Origin: Bacteroidales bacterium
GTDB taxonomy: Bacteria; Bacteroidota; Bacteroidia; Bacteroidales; Bacteroidaceae
Direction of reading: 5' to 3'
Assembly (NCBI GenBank): GCA_004558535.1
Contig: SFCP01000023.1
Location: 1-18,312 of the forward strand
DNA length: 18,312 nt
This document shows, piece by piece, positions 1 through 9,800 of this stretch. The notes under the pieces were generated by a model. That model did not search any database. It had not been told where the DNA came from and worked only from the letters and a program-made list of their open reading frames with translations. Each line of letters starts with the position of its first letter. Position 1 is the first letter of the stretch. Made by a program: the position numbers and the translations under genes.

Positions 1-3
1 CCC

Positions 4-87
4 CCTTGCCCTGTGTCGGTCGGAAAAGACAAAAACCGGAAAAACCTTGCCCTGTGTCGGTCGAAAAAGACAAAAACCGGAAAAACC
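4..87. repeat. Two tandem ~41-bp units at the outer end of repeat copy 1
   Basis: Two near-identical units start at CCTTGCC (positions 4 and 45), giving a period of 41 bp. Each holds CTGTGTCGGTCG, then AAAGACAAAAACCGGAAAAA. Related units flank copy 2 (around 13150-13235, and inverted at 13675-13747) and copy 3 (16987-17111, CCTGCCC starts at 17026 and 17068). They always sit outside the cloverleaf elements. Confidence 0.85.
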
Positions 88-214
88 CCTTGCAGAGGAT
101 GGGGCTGCGCCCTGCTGTCAAGTTTCCGCTTTGGCCTTATAAGAGCAAGCTCTTAAAGCCCAAACCGCAAACTTGCCAGCACCTTCTTACAGAAGGCATC
201 CATCCTCTGCAAGG
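88..214 (-). repeat. Cloverleaf element B, intact 127-bp copy
   Basis: The ends are a perfect 14-bp inverted repeat (CCTTGCAGAGGATG at 88-101, its complement at 201-214). Inside, almost without spacers, lie a small hairpin 102-112 (GGGC, loop TGC, GCCC), a long central stem 113-134 with 160-181 (19 of 22 positions matched), an apical palindrome around GAGCAAGCTC (143-152), and another hairpin 182-196 (CCTTCT, loop TAC, AGAAGG). Together they make a four-way cloverleaf. The copy at 13548-13674 has the same length and fold. It is not a tRNA: it is too long and lacks T-arm and anticodon features. It could act as folded single-stranded DNA or as RNA. Confidence 0.85.
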
Positions 215-297
215 CGATAAACAATAAAAACAATCTATGGGTAGAGGTACATAGTAAATGTATCCAGCGCAAGAACGGATTCTTTTTACAACACCAC

Positions 298-400
298 TGT
301 TACAAAGGGAAGGTTCATTGTCACGGAGGACAGCTGCATTGTTACAGAGGGAAGGTTCATTGTCACGGAAGTGGGGGTCTTGTTACAGAGGAAAAGGTTT
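298..400. repeat. Minisatellite of repeat copy 1 with 42-bp higher-order period
   Basis: Units begin with TGTTACA at 298, 340 and 381, so the period is 41-42 bp, twice the 21-bp period of the equivalent array at 13390-13473. The shared block AGGGAAGGTTCATTGTCACG occurs twice. On the minus strand the units align with the CCTC(T/C)...ACAA units of copy 2 but have diverged and carry small length changes. Confidence 0.8.
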
Positions 401-568
401 GTTTTTGTCTTTCCTGCGGAGACGCCGTGGCGGTCCGTTTTGCCCATTGCCGGATGGGCATCCTGGGTTTCCGAGGTCAGCTTCCGGATATTCGGGAAGG
501 AAGTGCTTGCACCTCCTTAGGCATATCGTTGTCCGGTGCTTTTTGCCGAAGATTTCAGGTTGCCTATT

Positions 569-603
569 CAACAAAAAATTGACTATTCAACAATTTTTTA
601 TTG
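569..603. terminator. AT-rich inverted repeat, possible bidirectional terminator
   Basis: CAACAAAAAATTG (569-581) and CAATTTTTTATTG (591-603) pair at 12 of 13 positions across a 9-base spacer. The stem holds an A run on one side and a T run on the other, so it could end transcription in either direction just before the promoter at 643. CTATTCAACAA also occurs twice in tandem (564-574 and 583-593). A structural role other than termination is equally possible. Confidence 0.45.
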
Positions 604-642
604 TCTAAACTACAAAATCCTCCTTGGGCGGGGTAGGGCCAG

Positions 643-673
643 TTGGTGTTTTGTCGGCGGGGTATTATCTTTG
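643..673 (+). promoter_or_regulatory. Bacteroidetes-type promoter for the giant gene
   Basis: TATCTTTG at 666-673 matches the -7 consensus TAnnTTTG, and TTG at 643-645 lies 20 bp upstream, as expected for the -33 element. Transcription would start near 680, leaving a leader of about 165 nt. Confidence 0.65.
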
Positions 674-846
674 CGGAGTGGGACGATATGTCCCGAGACG
701 AAATGTGGGGTATGAAGGATATTGTAGAGAGGAGGGCAGCGGGAGTGAAAATTTGGTGGAGAGGAAGGGACGTGCTGAGGCTACAGCGGGGGACAAAGGG
801 ACAGAACATACAAATCTTGGAAAACTATTTTTAAAGTTATCGAGAT

Positions 847-3800
847 ATGAAAAGAAAACCAAATCAAAGGAAACATTCGCTTGCTTGCTTCGCAAGCGGT
901 GGGAAACCCCGATGGGGAAAAGTCCTCGTGGTGCTTCTCGTGGCGCTGCTGTCGTTCGGACAGTCGGCCCGGGCTGTTGACCGGTCGGCACCGACTATCC
1001 ACCATATAGAGGGGTACAATGCGCCCGGCAGAGCCTATCTCAAGTTTGGCATGAACTACTTCAACTATCATGAAAGTAACAGTGGCTTCAGCGGAGACGT
1101 TGAGCTTTGGCTCAATGGAGTGCATGTTTGTAACTTGAATGATGCCTGGGAGTATATCACAGACCGTCGCCCCGGCAAGAATGAGGACTACATCAAGGAC
1201 CACGACTATTGGAGTGTGCTTGGCGAGGAGTTGCCCTTTGATAAATCCGGCTATAAGGGCGTCGTGGTGCTGACAAACAGTGGGGAGTCGAACGACAAGT
1301 GGATCAGCATCGATGTCAACATCCTCCTGGAGAAAATCCCGACTTGGCGTGCAAACAAGACCATAGATGTGATGGTCTCGGGCAGATGGGAATACGTGAA
1401 TGATAAGAATCAGTTTCAGCCGGTCAAGGACCCCTGCAATGTGATCTTTGCATTCGATCCTCCCTCGTTTGGCACCTGGCCCTCTGTGGCACAGCTGAAG
1501 TACACCGGCAACAAGGCGGTGAGCATAACCATGTCCGGCATGAAGAGGGAGACGTATGATTATTACAACGGTACCCGGAATTCGGGCACCTGGACGTACG
1601 GACTTCAGTTCTCCAACCAGGAAAGGCTCGTTTTGGATAACAAATATCTGCTGAATATCCTGAAGTACAGCGACAACACGGCGCCGACGGCGGTGAGCGT
1701 GAACAGCAAGTTCAAGGAAGCCAACACCGGCATCACCGAGGCCACCGTCACGCTGGAGGTGGACAACTGGAAATCCTATGAGTTGTATCCCGCGATTTCC
1801 CGTATCGCGCGCAAGTACACCATGTTCCAGTACGATAAAAGCTATACGCGCGATGTGAATTTCCTAAACGTATATAGTTCTCCCGTCTGGGTTAACGGTA
1901 ACCCGCGTCCCTTCCAGGCGAGCAGTACCAGCACCGAACAGCATAAAAAGGACAGCGCCATGACCATCACGTCCGATGCGTGGAAAAAGGAGGTGACGGT
2001 GTCTTGGATGCCGCAGGTCTACGACAAGAAACACTTGAACAGCGGAAAGTGGGTGGTATTCCGCGATGGCGAGAAAGTGGGTACTATCTCTTTTGATGCC
2101 AGCAAGGCCATCTCGAGGACCGTCTTTACAGACAGAACCGACAAGACCTATGGTACGACGTACACGTATACGGTAGCATTCCAGCCTAACGGATGGTCTG
2201 ACATTACCTCCCCCTCGGAAGCGACTGGGCTCACCGCATCGCAGTCCTACGAGTTCAAGCGGGAAAACCCGTTCCCGGAGAAGTCTCTCACGGCCACCAA
2301 TAACCTGGAAAAGCAGATTAATGTTACCATTAATTTCATGAGCTTTTCGGATGCATCCTCCAGTAAATCCTATACACTCTCCCTGTACCGCCGAAAAAAG
2401 GGTACCTCCGATTGGGGAAGTGCGATAAAAACGGCTACGGTAAACTCACCGACAATGAACAGCTATACGTTTAACGATACCGGCCTGGAGAATCCCTGTG
2501 CAGTCTATCAGTACAGGGTGGGAGTAGTGGCCCAGGACGGTTACACGTTCTATTCGCCGGAAGCCGAGGGAGGCATAGAGGGCGAGAGCGCGGTGACAAG
2601 CGTATCGGCGAGCCGCGGAACCTATAGCGGTATGGTGCGCATCACATGGGAAGCAGATCAGGTGGGCGTGGCCCCGACGTACTTCTACGTGCAGCGCCGC
2701 TTGATGAGCAGCACCGACGAGAAGGACTACGTAACCCTCTACAAGACATCCGGCGTGGCCAAGACCTATAGCTACGAGGACGTCACAGCGCAGGCCGGCT
2801 CCTACTATCAGTACCGCGTGCAGTGCTATCGTGAATGCGACGGCCAGTTGTCGGAAGGCCTTTCCCGCGAGACCGACGGCTTCGCCCTGGCGACCGGCGT
2901 CATCAGTGGGCGTGTCTCGTATGGCACGGGTACGGCGGTGCAAGGCGTCAAGGTAAGCCTGACCAAAACCTCCGGCGATGCCACCGATGCGCAGCAGAGT
3001 TTCCACGCGCTGAGAATGGGTGGCTACAGCTCCTACGTGCGGCGCTATACAGGCTCGGAGTCGACTACGCTCTTCAACAAGCCCTGGACGGTACAGACGT
3101 ATTTCAAGACGGACTCGATCATGCCGAGGCGATGCGTGCTGTACAGGACAGAGTTCTTGGTACTTTATGTCCGCGGTGATGGTTATGTATCAGCCCAGAC
3201 AGGGAGTGATTTGATTGTTTGGAACTGTAAACTGACTCCGGGCGTATTCTATAACATCTCCCTGGCCAGTGATGGTGTCGGAAGGTCCACGCTTTATATA
3301 GTGGACGAGAATGGCAAGATTTACTCGAAGACCAAGACAAGTGACTCGGATGCCAGTTATAAATACGGTGGGAATTCGACCTACATGTCATTTGGTAATG
3401 ACTGGTATGACTCAGGCGGTGGTTCAGACTATACCGGTGTCATAGACGAGTGCCGCTTCTGGACCAAGGAACTTACCAAGGAGGAAATCTTGAACAACTA
3501 CAACCGCATTCTCTCCGGCTCCGAGGACGGACTATACCTCTATTACAAGTTGGACGAGGGCGTCATCGGAGAGTCACGACTGGCCTACGACTACTCGAAG
3601 AAAGGCGGTGTGTCCAACGGCCGTCATGGCAGCATCAAATCCATGAAGGTGACGGACGAAGTGCCCACCAGCAACCAGCTCAGCGTGTACGGCCTGACCG
3701 ACAGCGAGGGCAACTATACCATCAGCGGTATCCCCTTCTCGGGCGACGGTACTACCTATTCCGTCATCCCGACGATGGGCGTACACTCCTTCACACCCAA

Positions 3801-6800
3801 CAAGGTGAGCCGCTTTGTCAGCGGTTCGTCTCTGGTGTACAGCGGCGTGGACTTTACCGATGAATCTTCCTTCAAGGTCAACGGTATTGTGCGCTATACG
3901 GGCACGACCATCCCCGTGGAGGATTGTGTAGTCTATGTGGACGGACGGGCCGCCAGCAAGGACGGCGAACTGGTTACGTCCAACTCCGACGGAAAATTTA
4001 CCGTCAGTGTGCCTATCGGCAACCACTACGTGGAAGTCAGAAAGGATGGACATACCTTTAGCTTAGGACGCTACCCCGAAGACCCGAACAATGTGAAGAC
4101 TACCGCGCTCTTCGACCGGGATATCACCGCCCCCCTCACATTCTGGGACAATACTACGGTCAACTTCACCGGACGCATTGTGGGCGGTGACATCCAGGCA
4201 GCGAAACCTTTGGGCTATCAGCAAAGCAACAACAACATCGGACGAGCCATCATCGACCTGGTGTACCAGAACGACAACGGCTATCTGAATGTTATCCAGG
4301 ACCCCAGCGCGCCCAGCACGACGGAAAGCCTCATACGTAACCCCAAGGAGGTAGTCGTCGCTTCGCAGACTCTCAACATCCGAAGCAACTCCTATCGCGG
4401 TGACAGTGCCCACGTCAACCATATATATATAGTTACGGACAGCCTCACCGGTGAGTTTTCGGCGTTGGTGCCGCCCCTGCTCTACAACTTGAGCACGGTG
4501 AAACTGGTCAACACGAGCAGCGATAATCCCAACAAGGGTAAGGCCCTGTTCTCCAACCTGCAGATTGACCTGCGAGATCCGCTGACCGAGAACGCTGATA
4601 CTACGATAATAGACGGCAAGGCGTATGTGTACAATTACCATACGGCCATGGTCGACCCTTGGCACACCGATGCTACCTTTAACGTAACGCAGAGCAGTTC
4701 CAACCCGGCGCCAGGAGCCTTCGGTATCCCATCCTTTGAACTGCACGATGACTTTGGCTGGATAAATGTGCCCGTCTATGAATATACACAGAAATCCGGA
4801 CTCAATTACTTCTTCGGTAAGGATATCCATCCGAAAGGCACGGGCTACCCGCTGTACGTCTCGATGGAAAAGTACACGTTTGATATCGAGGCATACGAGG
4901 AGTATGTCAACTATGACGCGAAGGATCCGGTACTGAAAGCATATATCTGCGACCGGGTGCCTTTGAGTGGTCTCCCCGTAACCATCAGCAATGCACTCTC
5001 GGCCGACCAGATTGTCTACAAGGAAGACAATCCCGTGAACGGAACGCCCGGTGACGTCTACGACTTGAAGACGAACAGCATCAATCTGGACAGCCTGGGT
5101 CGGTTCTCCTATACGTGGATGGCCGGACTTCCGAAAATTACATCACCGCACGCCAGAGCCGTACAGTTCTACTATCAGATAGACGGACGTACCTTTGAGT
5201 GGCGCGAGGGCGGTTTGGAAGCCATTATCCTCGGCTCAGTGCCCTCGGGCAACAACTATGTAACGGCCGGTCCCGACATCGTCGATATGGTATTGCGTGA
5301 CCCGCCGGGCACCGCATCGAGCGCAACCTGGGTCAGCGGTACTACGACGAGCACCATCAGAACGGAAGGCACGACGTGGTCGGGCCAAACTTATGTGGGC
5401 GTCACGAAGGAAATGGGTATCGCCGTGACCATTGCTACCGGCGTCGTTGGCTTCATGACGGAGTCGCGGTCGGAGGTAAAACATGACCTCGAAGCCGGTA
5501 TTACCACCATCACACAAGGTGAAAGCGGCAACTCCTGCACAAGAAGCGTAACCATAGAAAACGCTTACTCCACCTCGGCAAATCCTGAGTATGTAGGCGC
5601 CAATGGTGATATCTTCATCGGTTCGTCTACCAACCTGATTTATGGCGAGGCCAAGGAAGTCGGTCTGTGCAGGTCGAGTGCAGACTCTCCGGTGACGCTG
5701 CGTCTGCAGAAGATGATGACGACCGGACTTACCTTTGGCACCGAGTTTGTCCACTCAGCCAACCATATTCAGAATGTTCTCCTGCCCAAGCTGTATGAAC
5801 TACGCGACAGTTTGCTGCTGACGGTGGATAACATGAATACGTTCGTCAATAATTCGGAACATACCGTCTACGTGACAGAACTCACGCCAGACGACCCGAG
5901 ATACGGTACGGACAATGACGACTGGGACGCATGGGGCGACGTCGCAGCCATAGGTCCCTCGTCCTCCGGACCCTCCTACCGAATGGTAAGAGGTACTGCT
6001 GTTGGTGAGGACGAGATGGAGAACGACATGGTGATGTTCTACAACAACTCCATCAAGAACTGGGAGATGCATCTGGCCGAGAACGAAAAACAGAAAGTCG
6101 ATGTCTACCAGTACCGTGACGAGTTCCTGAAGAAGAACGTCTCCTTCGATGCCGGTTCTACGGTGACCATGACACAGACCAGCGAAGTCACCAATTCCGT
6201 ATACAAGGACAAGACAACCATGGGCCTCGTACGCGGAAGCATCGCCTTCGGAACCAAGATCAACTGGCACGGTTTCGAAACGATCATATCAGAAGAGGCC
6301 GGTGGCGGAACGCACATCGCGACCGACTCCACGACAACCGAGTCCACCACGTTCAGCTATACGCTGCAGGAGACCGGCGACGACGACGCACTTACCGTAG
6401 ACGTATATGACTACGGCAACGGATGGGGCCCCATCTTCCGTACTCGCGGCGGACAGACTTCTGCTCCCTACGAGGGCGAGGTGCGTACTTCCTACTACCA
6501 TCCCGGACAGGAGATAATCATGGAGGCTACCATGAAAATCGAGGATCCCAAGATTTACGTGAGCGATCATGACAAGCTGTACAAGTGGCGTATGGCCAGC
6601 AATGTGCCCACCGGCACAGCTGCCAACTATACGCTGGCGCTTACCAATGAATCCGAGACGGGTGAGGACGTTTACTTCATGCTCTTGGTACCCGATGAGA
6701 GCAATCCCAACGGCGCCAAGATGTCGATAGACGGCTTGGCCATCACGGGAGACGGCAGAATGGTCAAGGTACCCGCCGGCGAGACTGTCCTCAAGGCGTT

Positions 6801-9800
6801 GCAGCTGGAGCAGACCAACCAGAGCATCCTCCAGTATGATAGTATTGCTGTGGTGCTGGCCTCCCAGTCTCAGTACGACCCGACGAGTACGTGGGAACAG
6901 ATAGCCGATACGGTCTATGTATCTGCCGAGTTTATTCCGTCCTCCTCGCCGGTACGCATGACGCTCAACAAGAGCGTGATGAACACCAATACCGCGGACG
7001 ACCTGCTCATTACGTTCGACCAATTCGACCGCTATTACGGCAATCTCAAGTGCTTCCGCGTTCAGTCCTACGCGCCGGGAGCCAGCGATTGGGTGACCCT
7101 GCAGGAATATGTGCTCGATGATGATGAAAATGAAATGAAGAGCGGCAAACTGCTGCTGCCCGACGAGGCCAGCGTGGAATACGCCTACAACATGCACGGT
7201 ATGACCGATGGCCTTTACCGCTTCCGCGTGATAGCAGTGAGCAGCTACGGTGGCCGTGAAATCATACGCTCGAGCGAAGAAATTTCCATCGTCAAGGATA
7301 TGGTGAAGCCCAAACCGCTCGGCATGCCCCAGCCGTCCAACGGCATCCTCGGCATCGGCGATGACATCAGCCTCACCTTCAGCGAGGAGATTGTCAACGG
7401 CGCTATCACCAACGACAACAACTTTACCATCGATGCCGTCCTCAATGGCGCAGAGGTAGACCATAGCACTGCTTTGGCGCTCCAGGGCGAGGCTCGTACG
7501 GCTTCTACCGAGGCTTCTATCTCGTTGGCCGGCAAGAGCTTCTCTACCGACATGTGGCTCTACATGGAGGGTAGCGGAACGATTCTCTCTCATGGTAACG
7601 GCTCCGAGAAGTTTGCCCTTTCGCTGGATGCAGACAAGCATCTTGTCGTCTCCGTGGGCAGCGAGCAGTACGTTTCCACCGATGTCATGCCCATGAATAG
7701 CTGGTGCTACCTCACGGTTAGTTTCAAGGCCGGCGAGGGCGAGGGTATCCTCAATGCTTCTGTCTCTGAGGCAGCAAGCACCATCCGCCTCTTCAAGGAC
7801 TGCCAGACCGTGACCTACAACGGCGTCGGTTCGCTTACTATCGGCGAGAACATGACGGGAGCCATCCACGAACTCACCATGTGGGATGTGGCTCACGACA
7901 ACGAGCAGGCACAGTTGCAGCGCCAGCGCACCAAGTCTCCCGCTACAGCCAACCTAATGGGTTACTGGCGGATGAACGAGGGCGAGGGACGCACCATTAC
8001 CGACTATGCACGCAACCGTCACCTGATTGCCGCCGGCGATACCTGGTACATCAACAACGAAAACAAGGCTGTCGCACTGGATGGCTCGGCTTATCTGAGT
8101 GTATTCGCCGGCGACCTGGCTGTTGATAATGAGGATAACCAGGCTATCGAATTCTGGTTCAAGGCTGACAAACAGGCCGACGAAGCACAGCTGCTGGATA
8201 TGGACAGAGTAGGACTCTGGATGGACAGCGAGGGCTTGCTCAAACTTACGTCCGACGAGATGACCTACGACGCCGGCACCAAGTCGCTGACCGACAACGA
8301 GTGGCACCACGTCGCTATGAATATCCTGCGCTCCGGTAGCACGTCCATCTATGTAGACGGACAGCGCACGCTCAGCACCGCTTCGCGCAACGTCGCCCTG
8401 CCCAACTGTGGCTACCTGTACATGGGTGCACACCGCCAGACGACCCTCAGTGACGACGGCAGTCACACCGTCCTCGTAGGTCATGACCGCTATCTCACGG
8501 GATACGTCGACGAACTGAGGATATGGAACGCCACGCTCGACGCTTCCACCCTGGCCGCTAACCGCAAGTTACGGCTCACGGGCACGGAGTCCGGACTGGT
8601 AGCCTACTTCCCGTTCGAGACCAAGACCTTGGACTTTGGACAAATCGTGACGGATACGCTCAGTGCCAGCATAGTCAACGACGGCATGACACGCTTTGCC
8701 CTCTACGGCAATGACAAGGTGACGTTTACGGACGAAGCTCCTGCGTTGAAGCCCAAACCTGTCCTGACCAACGTGCCGTTCTCCTTTACGGCCAGCAAGG
8801 AAAAGGTTGTCATCAACCTCGAGGCGGATCCCGTTATCATCGAGGGATGTACGATTAACTTCAAGGTAAGGGATGTCCGCGATGTCAACGGCAACTGGTG
8901 CGACCCGATTTGCTGGTCGGCCTATGTCAGCCGCAACAGCCTCGCATGGGACAACGATCAGCTCAGCATCGTCCAGGCAGCAGGCGACGAAACCACCGTC
9001 AGCGCTACCATCACCAACAAGGGCGGTGCACAGCAGGAATGGCACCTTAGCGGCCTGCCGCAGTGGCTCAAGGTGAGCGCTGAAGACGGCTTCATCGACC
9101 CGCTTGCAGCTACCGAGATCCACTTTACCGTAGGCGCTACCTGCCCGATTGGCAAGTATGCCGAGACCATCTACCTGGTCAACGGCGATGACATCGCCCT
9201 GCCGCTTGCTCTCAACGTGACCGTAACGGGCGACGTGCCCGACTGGTCCGTCGATGCCGGCAAGTACAGCAGCACCATGAATCTGGTGGGTACGCTCTCT
9301 ATCAACGGCGTGGCCTCCAACGATCCTGACGATATCCTGGCAGCTTTCGTTGACGGCGAATGCCGCGGCGTGGCCAAGCCCGTCTACAACAAGCGTTACG
9401 ACGAGTACTTCGTCATGCTCGACGTGGCTTGCGATGAGACTGAAAAGGACAAGAACGTGACCTTCAGTATCTACGATGCCAGCACGGGTATCATTTGGCC
9501 CGTAGCACAGCCGAGTCAGGAGGTACTGCTCTCTTCCGGTGCCGTCTACGGTACGTTCAGTGCTCCGGTCAACCTCAATGCGCTTGACCTTATCCAGCAG
9601 ACCCTGTCGCTGGGCTCCGGATGGAGTTGGACTTCGTTCGCCGTGAAGCCGGAGGATATGCGTGTAGCCTCTGTGATGAAGGACGTCGAAACCGAGACGT
9701 TGGTTGTGAAGAGCAAGGTAGCCTCCTCCATGTTCTACGAAGAGGGATGGAGTGGTTCGCTCACAGACTTCAACAACCGCGAGATGTACAAGGTGCTCAT

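Larger units (their letters stand above)
1..417 (-). repeat. Composite palindromic repeat, copy 1 (cloverleaf A missing, cut by window edge)
   Basis: Read on the minus strand this matches the copies at 13141-13747 and 16987-17462. On the plus strand it runs: 41-bp tandem units (4-87), intact cloverleaf B (88-214), shared core (215-297), minisatellite (298-400), and an outer-end motif around 400-417 whose reverse complement GCAGGAAAGACAAAAAC also occurs at 13148-13164. Cloverleaf A, present in the other copies between the outer end and the minisatellite, is absent: the outer end joins directly to the minisatellite. The left end lies beyond the window. No protein gene is credible here; open frames across it are not kept between copies. 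The mechanism of spread is unknown. Confidence 0.85.
418..846. other. Intergenic stretch upstream of the giant surface protein gene
   Basis: I see no convincing gene here. Open frames in several directions are short, overlap one another, and resemble nothing I recognise. The stretch holds an AT-rich inverted repeat (569-603), a Bacteroidetes-type promoter (643-673) and a leader of about 165 nt before the ATG at 847. Positions 420-565 lie beside repeat copy 1 and may be decayed repeat or insertion sequence; I found no clear match to the other copies. Confidence 0.6.

Noticed and set aside
88..214. tRNA or tmRNA
   Set aside because: The cloverleaf is 127 bp with a 14-bp outer stem and lacks the T-loop, anticodon arm and acceptor end features of a tRNA.
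298..400. CRISPR array
   Set aside because: The units are contiguous, of 21 or 42 bp, with no unique spacers between constant repeats, and no cas gene is near.
258..608. 116-codon frame across repeat copy 1
   Set aside because: It runs through the minisatellite and intergenic DNA and its protein resembles nothing; the corresponding DNA in the other copies is not open in this frame.
4424..4434. TA dinucleotide run within the giant gene (and a similar one at 16324-16341)
   Set aside because: Both encode Tyr/Ile in frame (for example HIYIV and YYIYVY) within normal coding sequence; no sign of phase-variable length.
6289..7896. 535-codon open frame on the minus strand inside the giant gene
   Set aside because: It lies wholly opposite a clearly coding frame with recognisable domains, has no known motif, and long antisense frames are common in GC-rich coding DNA.
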